Assembly (NCBI RefSeq): GCF_002754375.1
Contig: NZ_PEFF01000001.1
Span: 5,721,501 to 5,785,500, forward strand
DNA: 64,000 bases
Direction: 5' to 3'
Source of the DNA: Variovorax sp. 54
Lineage (GTDB): Bacteria > Pseudomonadota > Gammaproteobacteria > Burkholderiales > Burkholderiaceae_C
In this document: positions 45,930 to 55,233 of the stretch, piece by piece
Layout of the letters: the number at the start of each line of letters is the position of its first letter
Position numbering within the stretch: the stretch's first letter is position 1
The notes under the pieces: model-generated
The model's database searches: none
What the model was told of the DNA's origin: nothing
The model's input: the letters and a program-made list of their open reading frames with translations, nothing else
Translations under genes and position numbers: made by a program

Positions 45930-48707
45930 TCAGGCGCCGACGGAGCGCAGCGATTCCGAGGTGAGCGTGAAGTAGCGCGTGCCGATGGCGTCCGACACGT
46001 GGTACGCCGCCGTCTCGCAGGTGGCGAGCAGTTCGACCAGCGCGGGGTAGTCGCCGCCGGGGCCGGCCGCGCACAGGTGTTCGAGCGTCCAGGTGGCGGG
46101 GTCGGGCAGCTCGTACGACAGGGCCGTGAGCTTGCCCGGCGCGCTGCCCGCGAGCCGCGCGATGCGCCCGCGCAGCGTCTGCGTGACCCAGGCCAGCGAG
46201 CGCGGGTTCTCGGCATCGAGCACCAGCAGGTCGACCAGCGTGGCGACGTCGCGGCGCTGCTGGTAGCGCGCATGGAAGGTGATGGTGCTATCAAACAGCG
46301 CCACCATGGCCTCGAAGCCGCTCACCTCGTGCACGGCGCCGTTGGCAAAGCCGGCCTCGAGCGCGCTCGACAAGAAGGCCAGCCGCTCGATGTGGCGGCC
46401 GATCGACAGCAGCCGCCAGGCGTCGTCGCGCGTCATGCGGTCGGTCTGCGCGCCGGTCATGGCGGCCAGCGCGGTGCTGGCCGATTCGAGTGCGCGCAGG
46501 GCGGCGCCGGCCGCAAAGCTGCCTTCGCCGGCCTGCTCGGCCGCACGCCGCAGAAAGTCGCTTTCGGCGCGCACGATCTGGTTCCAGTTGTCCTGCGACA
46601 GCCGTTCGCGCACGGCCGCCGCGGCCTGCCGGATGCTGCGCAGGCTGTAGCCGACGCTGCCGCCGTTGTCGACATCGCCCAGCTCGGCGATGAGTGCGCG
46701 CTCGAACACGCGGCGCGAATGCGTCGCCCGCGTGGTGTCTTGTGATGGCGCGCTGCCCGGCGCCTCGGCCGGCACCAGCGAATTGCGCACCGCCATGCGG
46801 TGCAGCCATTCGAGCAGCGGGCGCGACGACTGGTCTTCGCTGCCCAGCAGGTTGAGCGTGAGCCGCGCCAGCCGCACCGCGTTCTCGGCGCGCTCGGTGT
46901 AGCGGCCGAGCCAGAACATGTTCTCGGCCGCGCGGCTGGTGACTGGCGCGCGGTGCCGTGCGAGCGAGGCCGGCGTGGCGTGCGGTTGCAGCAGCGTGGT
47001 GCGGTCGACCTCGCCGTGCGTCTGCACCCAGACGTCGGCACTGCTGCCGCCGCGCTGCATCGAAGCGATCTGTGCGTCGGGCCCTGCAAGGCGTGCCAGC
47101 CCGCCGGGCAGCACGCGCCACGACTGCGGACCGTCGCTCACCGCGAACACGCGCAGCATCAGCGCGCGCGGTGCGATGTGGCCGGGGCCGAGGTCGCTGG
47201 CCCAGGTCGGCATTTGCGACAGCGGCAGGTAGCCCTGCACCGTGTGGACGTCGCCTTCGCGCACGATGCGGCCAGCCCATTCGTCGAGTTCGCGGCGGCC
47301 GAGCTGGCTGCCGAGCACCGCGTCGAAGCTGGAGCGGCCGTCGAAGCCGGGGTAGGTCGGTTTGATGGCGCTCTCGCCGAGCTGCGGCAACACGGCTTCG
47401 AGCGAGGCGCGTTCGCCGCACCACCAGGTCGGCAGCGCCGGCAGCTTGAGCTTCTCGCCGATGAGCCGCAGCGCCAGCCCCGGCAAGAAGCCCAGCAGCG
47501 CGGGCGATTCGAGGAACGCCGAGCCCGGCATGTTGGCCACCAGCAGGTTGCCCGCGCGGATCGCCTGCAGCAGGCCGGGCACGCCGAGCGTGGAGTCGGG
47601 GCGCAGCTCCAGCGGGTCGAGGAACTGGTCGTCGAGCCGCTTGATGAGGCCGTGCACCGGGCGCAGGCCCTGCAGCGTTTTCAGGTACACGCGCTGGTCG
47701 CGCACCGTCAGGTCGCTGCCCTCGACCAGCGTCAGACCGAGGTAGCGCGCCAGGTAGGCGTGCTCGAAGTAGGTCTCGTTGTACGGGCCGGGCGTGAGCA
47801 GCGCGATGTGCGGCGGCGAGCCCGAGGGGCACATGCGCTGCAGGCCTTCCATCATGGCGCTGTAGGTGGCGGCCAGCCGCTGCACCTGCAGCGCCTCGAA
47901 GGCCTGCGGAAACTGCCGCGCGATCGCCAGGCGGTTTTCCAGCAGGTAGCCCAGGCCCGAAGGCGCCTGCGTGCGCTGCGAGACCACCCACCAGTTGCCG
48001 TCGGGGCCGCGCGCGAGGTCGAAGGCGGCGATGTGCAGCCAGGTGTCGCCCGCCGGCTTCACGCCGTGCAGCGCGCGCAGGTAGCCGGGGTGGCCGCGCA
48101 CCAGCGCCGGCGGCAGCAGGCCTTCGGCCAGCAGCTGCTGCGGGCCGTAGGCGTCGGCCATCACGCGGTCGAGCACGCGCACGCGCTGCTGCACGCCGGC
48201 TTCGATCTGCGCCCAGCTCTCGGGCGAGACGATCAGCGGGAACAGGTCGAGTGACCACGGCCGCTGCGGCCCGTTGGCGTCGGCGTACACGTTGTAGGTG
48301 ACGCCGTTGTCGCGGATCTGCCGCTCGAGGCTGACCGCACGCCGCGGCAGGTCGTTGAAGCCGCCGGGGCCGAGCTGTTCGAAGAAGGCGTTCCAGGCGG
48401 GGGTGAGGGGGGGCTGGTCGCTGGAAGGGGATTGCTCCTGTCCTTGCGACTGTGACTGAGAGGACGACTGTGACTGGGATTGCGATTGCGACGGAGCCGG
48501 TCGCTCCCCCGCGGTGTCGTACAGCAGCGGTGCCGCGGCGGGCGCCGGGGCCGCGCCCGGCAGGGGCCGCGAGGGCACCGCAGGCGTCGCCTCTCCCCGC
48601 AATTCGTCGAAATGCCCGGGCAGGGCCGCCGGCGCGAGCGAAGACGCCAGCGCCGCCGGATGCTCCGGGGCCTGGGCGTCGAACAGGGATTCGTTCAGGG
48701 GTTCCAC
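45930..48707 (-). CDS. Fused circularly permuted ATP-grasp and alpha-E protein
   Basis: A 925-residue fusion of the two protein types encoded separately at 55234-57698. Residues about 1-95 are low-complexity, including a Ser/Gln run at 73-92. The circularly permuted ATP-grasp region (about 105-580) includes RDNGVTYNVYADANG, PYNETYFEHAYLARYLGLTLVEG and a final HGEVDRTTLL. The lysine segment reads AIKPTYPGFDG (Lys449), without the glycine-rich loop of its separate homologue. The alpha-E domain (about 587-925) starts AAENMFWLGRYTERAENAVRL and keeps RYTERAEN and GRHIERLAFLSSALE. It probably heads the operon running leftwards to the RidA gene. Reaction and substrate are unknown; ligation of an amino group is inferred from family. 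Confidence 0.92.
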   Translation of the reverse strand: MEPLNESLFDAQAPEHPAALASSLAPAALPGHFDELRGEATPAVPSRPLPGAAPAPAAAPLLYDTAGERPAPSQSQSQSQSSSQSQSQGQEQSPSSDQPPLTPAWNAFFEQLGPGGFNDLPRRAVSLERQIRDNGVTYNVYADANGPQRPWSLDLFPLIVSPESWAQIEAGVQQRVRVLDRVMADAYGPQQLLAEGLLPPALVRGHPGYLRALHGVKPAGDTWLHIAAFDLARGPDGNWWVVSQRTQAPSGLGYLLENRLAIARQFPQAFEALQVQRLAATYSAMMEGLQRMCPSGSPPHIALLTPGPYNETYFEHAYLARYLGLTLVEGSDLTVRDQRVYLKTLQGLRPVHGLIKRLDDQFLDPLELRPDSTLGVPGLLQAIRAGNLLVANMPGSAFLESPALLGFLPGLALRLIGEKLKLPALPTWWCGERASLEAVLPQLGESAIKPTYPGFDGRSSFDAVLGSQLGRRELDEWAGRIVREGDVHTVQGYLPLSQMPTWASDLGPGHIAPRALMLRVFAVSDGPQSWRVLPGGLARLAGPDAQIASMQRGGSSADVWVQTHGEVDRTTLLQPHATPASLARHRAPVTSRAAENMFWLGRYTERAENAVRLARLTLNLLGSEDQSSRPLLEWLHRMAVRNSLVPAEAPGSAPSQDTTRATHSRRVFERALIAELGDVDNGGSVGYSLRSIRQAAAAVRERLSQDNWNQIVRAESDFLRRAAEQAGEGSFAAGAALRALESASTALAAMTGAQTDRMTRDDAWRLLSIGRHIERLAFLSSALEAGFANGAVHEVSGFEAMVALFDSTITFHARYQQRRDVATLVDLLVLDAENPRSLAWVTQTLRGRIARLAGSAPGKLTALSYELPDPATWTLEHLCAAGPGGDYPALVELLATCETAAYHVSDAIGTRYFTLTSESLRSVGA

Positions 48708-48785
48708 AGGGGGGAGATTGTCACATCACCGTCACCGGGGCCATGCGAGCGGTCCGGCGAGGCGAAATGAAGGCGTTGAGGGCCC

Positions 48786-48975
48786 ATGCGCTTCCCCGCC
48801 GACTTCATGTTTCAACTTTCGGCGAAGGAGTTGGGTGGCTTTGTGGTCACAAACTGTGACCACAAACATCGGCCGCGGCGGCCGAGGCAGGGCGCTCTAT
48901 GTGTTCACCGAGCAAGGTGTGGCGACGTTGAACTCCGAAGAGAAGAAGACCCCGAACGCGCGCAGCAAGAAATGA
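48786..48975 (+). pseudogene. Decayed ORF6N-domain gene fragment (phage antirepressor-like)
   Basis: A remnant split over two frames. The first frame reads RFPADFMFQLSAKELG. From about 48828 the next frame continues WVALWSQTVTTNIGRGGRG and RALYVFTEQGVATLNS. Joined, they match the heart of ORF6N domains, which have RFP-DFMFQL followed by LRSQ and YVFTEQGVAMLSS. Both ends of the gene are missing and the tail ends in unrelated codons. A 12-base perfect inverted repeat lies at the frame junction. ORF6N proteins are typical of prophages and mobile islands, so this is a scar of a lost element in the otherwise 304-base gap between the two ATP-grasp/transglutaminase clusters. Confidence 0.78.
48840..48866. 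repeat. Perfect 12-base inverted repeat with three-base loop
   Basis: TTTGTGGTCACA and its exact complement flank the loop AAC, at the position where the ORF6N remnant changes frame. It could be a hairpin formed by a replication error that caused the frameshift, or a small palindromic insertion. Confidence 0.8.
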
Positions 48976-49011
48976 GCGCTGCGTGCGACCAGAGTCCACT
49001 TCAATCTTCAA

Positions 49012-52000
49012 TCAGCGCCGCAGGTCCAGCGTGAACGGAAACTCCCGGCTGCCCGGCAGATCAATGGTGGCCGGTGGCGTGCGCAGCAGGCCCGGCGTGT
49101 GGCCCATGCGTGTGAAGCGCGAATGGCGCCGGCTTTCGGCCTCGTAGGCGTTCACCGGGAAGGTGTCGTAGTTGAGCCCGCCCGGGTGGGCGACGAAGTA
49201 CTGGCAGCCGCCCAGCGAGCGCTTCATCCAGGTATCGACGAGGTCGAAGGTCAGCGGCGCGTGGGCCGGGATGCTCGGGTGCAGCGCCGAGGGCGGGTTC
49301 CACGCCTTGTAGCGCACACCGGCCACGAACTCGCCGGTGACGCCCGTGGGCTGCAGCGGCAGCACCTTGCCGTTGACGGTGACGACGTGGCGGCTTTCGT
49401 TCAGGCCGGTCACGCGGACCTCGATGCGCTCCAGCGACGAATCGACATAGCGCACGGTGCCGCCGGCCGAGCCTTCCTCGCCCATCACATGCCACGGTTC
49501 GAGCGCGTTGCGCAGCGACAGCTCCACGCCCATCGACTGCATCTGGCCCACGAGCGGGAAGCGGAACTCAAAGTGCGGCGCGAACCAGTCGGCATCGAAC
49601 GCAAAGCCGGCCTGGCGCATCTCGCTGATGACGTCGTCGAAGTCCATCTTGACGAAGGTCGGCAGCAGGAAGCGGTCGTGCAGCTCGGTGCCCCAGCGGG
49701 TGACGGGCGCCTGGTAGGGCGCGTCCCAGAAGCGCGCCACGAGGGCGCGAATGAGCAGCTGCTGCGCGATGCTCATGCGCGCATGCGGCGGCATTTCAAA
49801 CGCGCGCAGTTCCAGCAGGCCGAGGCGGCCGGTGCTGGAGTCGGGCGAGTAGAGCTTGTCGATGCAGAACTCGCTGCGGTGCGTGTTGCCCGACACGTCG
49901 ATCAGGATGTTGCGCAGCGTGCGGTCGACCAGCCATGCGGGCATGTGGGCGCCGTAGATCTCGCGGTTCCTGGCGATTTCTTTCAGCGCAATTTCGAGCT
50001 CGTAGACCTGGTCGTTGCGCGCTTCGTCCACGCGCGGCGCCTGGCTCGTCGGGCCGATGAACATGCCCGAGAACAGGTAGCTCAGCGACGGGTGGTTGTG
50101 CCAGTACAGCAGCAGGCTGGCCAGCAGTTCGGGCCGGCGCAGGAAGGGGCTGTCGGCGGGCGTGGCGCCGCCCATCACGAAGTGGTTGCCGCCACCGGTG
50201 CCGGTGTGGCGGCCGTCGGTCATGAACTTCTCGGCCGACAGGCGGGTTTCGAACGCGGCGTTGTAGAGGAACTCGGTGTGGTCGACGAGTTCCTTCCAGT
50301 TGTGGGCCGGGTGGATGTTGACTTCGATCACGCCCGGGTCGGGCGTCACGGCCAGCATCTTCAGGCGGGGGTCGCGCGGCGGCGGGTAGCCTTCCATCAC
50401 GATGCGCACGCCGAGCTGCTGCGCGGTGGCTTCGATGGCGGCGACGAGGTCGAGGTAGTCCTCCAGGCGCGCGAGCGGCGGCATGAAGACGTAGAGCACG
50501 CCCGAGGCGCTGCCCTTCTTCTCGGCCGCGGGGCCGTTGGCGCGGCGCGGATCGCGCACCTCGACGCACAGCGCGGTGCGCGTGACCCAGTGGGCCGATT
50601 CGCCGCGCAGCGGTTGGCGCGTGGCGGGTGTGGCGGAGGCACTCGCGGCGTCAGCGGCCGTTGCTGCTGCGGCATCGCCCTTCGCCGCATCGCCGGGGCT
50701 CTGCATGCGCAGCGACGCGGCCATCACGGGCGGCGTGCCGAAGGTGTAGGGCACGTCGCCCAGGTCGGCACCGGCCGCCGTGGTGGTGGCGGCGGCATAG
50801 CGCGCGCGGTAGTCGGACGCGCTGGGCAAGGCGCCGCGCGGCGCGGTCGGGTCGCGCTCGATGAGGTAGGGGTAGTCGCCCTTGCTGGCCCACGGCTGCG
50901 AGTCGAGCGGCAGGCGGTAGCCCATGGGCGAATCGCCCGGGATCAGGAAGAGGCGGTCGTCGCGCAGGAACCACGGGCCGGTCTTCCAGCCGGGGCCGGC
51001 GAGCACGGGCGCATCGGCGTTCGCATTGCCGGGCTCGATCGGCAGCATGTAGCCGATGACGGCGTCGAGCTTCTGCGTGAAGACGCGGCGCAGGCGCACG
51101 CGTTCGAGTTCGTCGTCGAGCTTGGAGTCGAAGGGGTCGACGTTCACCGGCAGGCGGCGTTCGCGCCAGAGGTAGTAGTAGGTGTCTTCGTAGCCGGGCT
51201 GCATGTAGCGCTCGGTGAGGCCCAGCTTGTGCGCCAGCACGGTGGTGAAGCGGCGCGCGTCTTCGCTCGTGTAGTGCGTGGGCACGCGCTCGTCGGCGAA
51301 CAGCTCGGGGTCGTGCCACAGCGTCTGGCCGTCGGCGCGCCAGAAGATCGACAGCGCCCAGCGCGGCAGCTGCTCGCCCGGGTACCACTTGCCCTGGCCG
51401 AAATGCAGGAAGCCGCCCTGGCCGTACTCGGCGCGCAGCTTGTGCACGAGCTCGGTGGCGTAGCCGCGCTTGGTGGGGCCGAGCGCGTCGGTGTTCCATT
51501 CGGGCGCGTCGCGGTCGCTGGTGGCCACGTAGGTGGGCTCGCCGCCCATCGTGAGGCGCACGTCGCCGGCGTTCAGGCGCGCATCGACCGCGTCGCCGAG
51601 CGCGAGCACCTCGGCCCACTGTTCTTCGGTGTAGGGCTTGGTGACGCGCGGCGATTCGTAGATGCGCGTGACCTTCATCTCGTGGCTGAACTCGACTTCG
51701 GACTCGTCGACGCCGCCCTCGATGGGCGCGGCGCTCGACGGCGAGGGCGTGCAGGCCAGCGGAATGTGGCCTTCACCGGCCATGAGTCCCGAGGTGGCGT
51801 CGAGGCCGATCCAGCCGGCGCCCGGCAGGAACACCTCGCACCAGGCGTGCAGGTCGGTGAAGTCGACCGTGGTGCCGCTGGGGCCGTCGAGGGCCTTCAC
51901 GTCGGGCGTGAGCTGGATCAGGTAGCCCGAGACGAAGCGCGCGGCCAGGCCCATGTGGCGCAGCAGCTGCACCAGCAGCCAGCCCGAGTCGCGGCACGAG

Positions 52001-52533
52001 CCGCTGCCGTTGGTGAGCGTTTCTTCCGGCGTCTGCACGCCGGGCTCCATGCGAATGAGGTAGTTGACGTCCTGCTGCACCTGCTGGTTGATGCCGACCA
52101 GGAAGTCGATGGTGCGCTGTTCCTTGCGGTCGACCTTGTCGAGGTAGGCCTCCAGCAGCGGCGTGACCGGGTCGGCCACGAGGTAGGGCGCCAGCTCTTC
52201 GGCCTGCGAGGCCGTGTACTTGAACGGGAAGTTCTCGGCCTGCGGCTCGAGAAAGAAGTCGAAGGGGTTGTAGACCGCCATCTCGACGACGAGGTCGACC
52301 GTGACCTTGAACTCGCGCGTTTTCTCGGGGAACACGAGCCGCGCCTGGTAGTTGGCGAACGGGTCCTGCATCCAGTTGACGAAGTGCTCGGCCGGTTCGA
52401 CCCGCAGCGAGTACGAGATCACATTGCTGCGGCAATGGGGCGCGGGGCGCAGTCGCACGACTTGCGGGCCCAACTGCACCAGGCGGTCGTATGTGTAGTG
52501 GGTGACGTGGTGGAGTGCGGCGTGAATGGACAT
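49012..52533 (-). CDS. Large transglutaminase/DUF2126 protein
   Basis: An 1173-residue cytoplasmic protein. Residues 1-90 are the beta-rich transglutaminase N-domain (HAALHHVTHYTYDRLVQLGPQV, split HAALHHVTHYTYDRL). The papain-like core has Cys180 in NGSGSCRDSGWLLVQLL, His in DFTDLHAWCEVFLPG, and Asp in GLDATSGLMAGEGHIPL. The rest (about 330-1173) is the DUF2126 region, with RLTMGGEPTYVATSD, WYPGEQLPRWALSIFWR, VNIHPAHNWKELVDHTEF and TGTGGGNHFVMGG. An Ala/Thr-rich insert lies near 600-640. Large proteins of this class accompany circularly permuted ATP-grasp and alpha-E proteins. The glutamate/histidine-rich C-terminal part may be an amidoligase-like domain; that is inference. It is transcribed away from comEC. 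Confidence 0.93.
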   Translation of the reverse strand: MSIHAALHHVTHYTYDRLVQLGPQVVRLRPAPHCRSNVISYSLRVEPAEHFVNWMQDPFANYQARLVFPEKTREFKVTVDLVVEMAVYNPFDFFLEPQAENFPFKYTASQAEELAPYLVADPVTPLLEAYLDKVDRKEQRTIDFLVGINQQVQQDVNYLIRMEPGVQTPEETLTNGSGSCRDSGWLLVQLLRHMGLAARFVSGYLIQLTPDVKALDGPSGTTVDFTDLHAWCEVFLPGAGWIGLDATSGLMAGEGHIPLACTPSPSSAAPIEGGVDESEVEFSHEMKVTRIYESPRVTKPYTEEQWAEVLALGDAVDARLNAGDVRLTMGGEPTYVATSDRDAPEWNTDALGPTKRGYATELVHKLRAEYGQGGFLHFGQGKWYPGEQLPRWALSIFWRADGQTLWHDPELFADERVPTHYTSEDARRFTTVLAHKLGLTERYMQPGYEDTYYYLWRERRLPVNVDPFDSKLDDELERVRLRRVFTQKLDAVIGYMLPIEPGNANADAPVLAGPGWKTGPWFLRDDRLFLIPGDSPMGYRLPLDSQPWASKGDYPYLIERDPTAPRGALPSASDYRARYAAATTTAAGADLGDVPYTFGTPPVMAASLRMQSPGDAAKGDAAAATAADAASASATPATRQPLRGESAHWVTRTALCVEVRDPRRANGPAAEKKGSASGVLYVFMPPLARLEDYLDLVAAIEATAQQLGVRIVMEGYPPPRDPRLKMLAVTPDPGVIEVNIHPAHNWKELVDHTEFLYNAAFETRLSAEKFMTDGRHTGTGGGNHFVMGGATPADSPFLRRPELLASLLLYWHNHPSLSYLFSGMFIGPTSQAPRVDEARNDQVYELEIALKEIARNREIYGAHMPAWLVDRTLRNILIDVSGNTHRSEFCIDKLYSPDSSTGRLGLLELRAFEMPPHARMSIAQQLLIRALVARFWDAPYQAPVTRWGTELHDRFLLPTFVKMDFDDVISEMRQAGFAFDADWFAPHFEFRFPLVGQMQSMGVELSLRNALEPWHVMGEEGSAGGTVRYVDSSLERIEVRVTGLNESRHVVTVNGKVLPLQPTGVTGEFVAGVRYKAWNPPSALHPSIPAHAPLTFDLVDTWMKRSLGGCQYFVAHPGGLNYDTFPVNAYEAESRRHSRFTRMGHTPGLLRTPPATIDLPGSREFPFTLDLRR

Positions 52534-52654
52534 GCGTAGGGGCGTGCAGTGCAGCGAGGTTGCATCGAAAAGATGTCTCTGGTGAGACGCATACTAGCCC
52601 AGTTGCCAAGCAATTAACGCGCCATCGAGCGTGGTTTGGGGGAGGGTTTGCATC
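52534..52654. promoter_or_regulatory. Divergent promoter region between the DUF2126 gene and comEC
   Basis: A 121-base region with lower GC content than its surroundings. On the minus strand TAGTAT (52591-52596) is a fair -10 candidate for the DUF2126 gene. The rightward gene has a strong ribosome-binding site, GGGGGAGGG, eight bases before ATG 52655. I could not assign -35 boxes confidently. Confidence 0.35.
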
Positions 52655-55123
52655 ATGGTTTCAGAGGTGTCTGGGGGGCGGTCGCGGCGTGCGTCCGGCG
52701 CGGTGGCGGGTGGGGCGGGGGCCTTCGTTGCGCTCGGCGGCACGCTGCTCGGTGCGGCCTTGCAGCTGCGTCAGCCGCTGCTGTGGGAGGCAGCCGTTTA
52801 CGTTGCGTTGCTGGTGGCGGGGCTCGGCGGCGGATGGCTGTTGTGGCGGTGGCGTGGGCGTCGGCTGATCGTGCTGGTGCTGTCGCTGGCCTGCGGCGCG
52901 ATGGCCGGCGCGGGGCTCGCCGGATGGCGCGCGACGGCCTATGCGAATGGGGCGCTGAGCCCGCAGCTCGAAGGGCGCGACCTGCGGCTCACGGGCGTGG
53001 TCTCGCAGATGCCGCAGCACAGCGAGATCGGAACACGCTTCCGTTTCGATGTGGAGGCCGCGCAATGGGCCGAGACCTCACACGGTGCTGCGCCGCCGAC
53101 GGTGCCCTCACGCATCGCGCTGGCGTGGTACAGCGAAAACAGCGGCGTGGGGGCGCAGCCTGCCGAGCGGCGCGCGTCCACGCCGCGCACCGTGGGCGAG
53201 GTGCATGCCGGCCAGCGCTGGCAACTGACCGTGCGCCTGCGCGCGCCGCATGGCAACCTCAACCCGCATGGTTTCGACAGCGAGCTGTGGGCGTGGGAGC
53301 AGGGCGTGCATGCGCAGGGCCAGGTGCGTGCCGGGGCGCGCGACCTCGCGCCGCGCTTGCTGGGCGTCACCTGGCTGCATCCGATCGAGCGGGCGCGCGA
53401 GGCCGTGCGCGATGCGGTCTTCGCCCGCGTGGACGACCGACGGCAGGCCGGCGTGATCGCCGCGCTGGTCACGGGCGACCAGGGCGCCATCGACCGCGCC
53501 GACTGGGACGTGTTCCGCGCCACCGGCGTTGCGCACTTGATGTCCATTTCGGGCTTGCACATCACCTTGTTCGCGTGGTTCGCGGCGCATGTCGTGGGCG
53601 CGCTCTGGCGGCGCAGCAGCCGGCTCATGCTGTGGCTGCCCGCGCCGCAGGCCGCGCTCGCGGGCGGTGTGCTGCTGGCCGCGCTCTATGCGCTCTTCAG
53701 CGGATGGGGCGTGCCCTCGCAGCGCACGGTCTGGATGCTGGCGGCTGTAGCCCTGCTGCGCCTGACGGGCCGGCGCTGGCCGTGGCCGCACGTCTGGCTG
53801 CTGACGGCCGCGGTTGTGGTGGCCGCCGATCCGTGGGCGCTGCTGCAGGCCGGCTTCTGGCTGAGCTTTGTCGCGGTGGCTGTGCTGTTTGCTTCCGCGA
53901 CAGCCGTGCCGGGCGACGACAAGGTGGGGGCACTCACGCGCCTGCGCCGCTTCTTCCGCGAGCAATGGACCATCACGCTGGCGCTCGCCCCGTTGAGCCT
54001 GCTGCTGTTCCAGCAGGTGTCGGCGGTCGGGCTCGTGGCCAACGCGATCGCGATCCCGTGGGTGACGCTGGTGATCACGCCGCTGGCGATGCTCGGCGTG
54101 GCGGTGCCGCCGCTGTGGGACGTGGCAGCCGGCGCCGTGAAGCTGTTCGTCTGGTTGCTGCAGGTGTTCGCCGGCTTGCCCTACGCCACGCTGTCGATGG
54201 CCGCCCCGCCGCCGTGGCTGGCCGCAGGCGGTGTGGCGGGTGGCGTGCTGCTGGCGATGCGCCTGCCGTGGTCGATGCGCGCCCTCGGCCTGCCGCTGCT
54301 GTTGCCGGTGCTGCTGTGGCAGCCGGTGCGGCCCGCCACGGGCGAGTTCGACCTGCTTGCCGCCGACATCGGGCAGGGCAACGCAGTGCTCGTGCGCACC
54401 GCGACGCACAGCCTGCTCTACGACGCCGGTCCGCGCTACGGGCTCGACAGCGACGCCGGCCACCGCGTGCTCGTGCCCCTGCTGCGCGCACGCGGCGAAC
54501 GGCTCGACACGCTGCTGCTGAGCCACCGCGACATCGACCACACGGGGGGCGCGGCCGCCGTGCTCGCCATGCAGCCGCAGGCCGCGCTGCTGAGTTCCAT
54601 CGAGGCCGGGCATCCGCTGCAGGCGCTGCGCCCGGCGCGCCGTTGCGAGGCCGGTCAGCGCTGGACCTGGGACGGCGTCGATTTCGAGGTGCTGTTTCCC
54701 TATGACAGCGACTACCGCAGCTTCACGCGGCCCAATGCCGTGTCGTGCGTGCTGCGCATCGGCAATGGCCGCGCCACGGCGTTGTTGGCCGGCGACATCG
54801 AACGGCTGCAGGAGGCCGCGCTGGTGGCGCGAACGCCCGGGTTGCAGGCCGACGTGCTGCTGGTGCCCCACCACGGCAGCAAGACCTCGTCGAGCGAGGC
54901 CCTGCTCGACGCCGTGCGCCCGCGCATCGCGCTCGTGCAGGCCGGCTACCGCAGCCGCTTCGGCCACCCCGCGCCCGAGGTGGTGGCGCGCTATGTGGCG
55001 CGCGGCGTGCAGGTGGTCGACAGCCCGCGCTGCGGCGCCGCGCACTGGGCGAGCCCGAGGCCTGCCGAGGTGAGGTGTGAACGTGCGCTCGACCTGCGCT
55101 ACTGGCGCCACCGCATGCCCTGA
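52655..55123 (+). CDS. comEC: ComEC/Rec2 DNA-uptake channel
   Basis: Inner-membrane channel moving single-stranded DNA into the cytoplasm during natural transformation, 822 residues. N-terminal hydrophobic helices lead into a DUF4131-type domain (about 90-210). The Competence domain (about 240-520) contains LVTGDQGAIDRADWDVFRATG (as VTGDQGAIDRADWDVF) and GVAHLMSISGLHITLFAWF. The C-terminal metallo-beta-lactamase domain starts LLAADIGQGNAVLVRT (about 564), with metal motif LSHRDIDHTGGAA (about 622) and VLLVPHHGSKTSSSEALL. ATG 52655 is preferred to a GTG eight codons earlier because GGGAGGG fits it. All three domains are intact. Confidence 0.95.
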   Translation: MVSEVSGGRSRRASGAVAGGAGAFVALGGTLLGAALQLRQPLLWEAAVYVALLVAGLGGGWLLWRWRGRRLIVLVLSLACGAMAGAGLAGWRATAYANGALSPQLEGRDLRLTGVVSQMPQHSEIGTRFRFDVEAAQWAETSHGAAPPTVPSRIALAWYSENSGVGAQPAERRASTPRTVGEVHAGQRWQLTVRLRAPHGNLNPHGFDSELWAWEQGVHAQGQVRAGARDLAPRLLGVTWLHPIERAREAVRDAVFARVDDRRQAGVIAALVTGDQGAIDRADWDVFRATGVAHLMSISGLHITLFAWFAAHVVGALWRRSSRLMLWLPAPQAALAGGVLLAALYALFSGWGVPSQRTVWMLAAVALLRLTGRRWPWPHVWLLTAAVVVAADPWALLQAGFWLSFVAVAVLFASATAVPGDDKVGALTRLRRFFREQWTITLALAPLSLLLFQQVSAVGLVANAIAIPWVTLVITPLAMLGVAVPPLWDVAAGAVKLFVWLLQVFAGLPYATLSMAAPPPWLAAGGVAGGVLLAMRLPWSMRALGLPLLLPVLLWQPVRPATGEFDLLAADIGQGNAVLVRTATHSLLYDAGPRYGLDSDAGHRVLVPLLRARGERLDTLLLSHRDIDHTGGAAAVLAMQPQAALLSSIEAGHPLQALRPARRCEAGQRWTWDGVDFEVLFPYDSDYRSFTRPNAVSCVLRIGNGRATALLAGDIERLQEAALVARTPGLQADVLLVPHHGSKTSSSEALLDAVRPRIALVQAGYRSRFGHPAPEVVARYVARGVQVVDSPRCGAAHWASPRPAEVRCERALDLRYWRHRMP

Positions 55124-55233
55124 AATCGTGAAGGTGGGCACTAAACACCAAAGGCCCTCGTATTGCGTTCAAACCTAGGGCTTCTACTGGCCTTGAACTT
55201 GCTAAGCTATGGCTCAAGGAGATTGGTCGTTCC

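Noticed and set aside
48452..48859. Plus-strand open frames just before the ORF6N remnant
   Set aside because: They run antisense to the Ser/Gln-rich N-terminus of the fused ATP-grasp protein and contain no known motif. Only the part from 48786 matches a family.
49099..52539. Open frame of more than 1100 codons opposite the DUF2126 gene
   Set aside because: Mirror of the real gene with skewed Arg/His/Val/Ala composition and no recognisable domain. The minus-strand protein has clear transglutaminase motifs.
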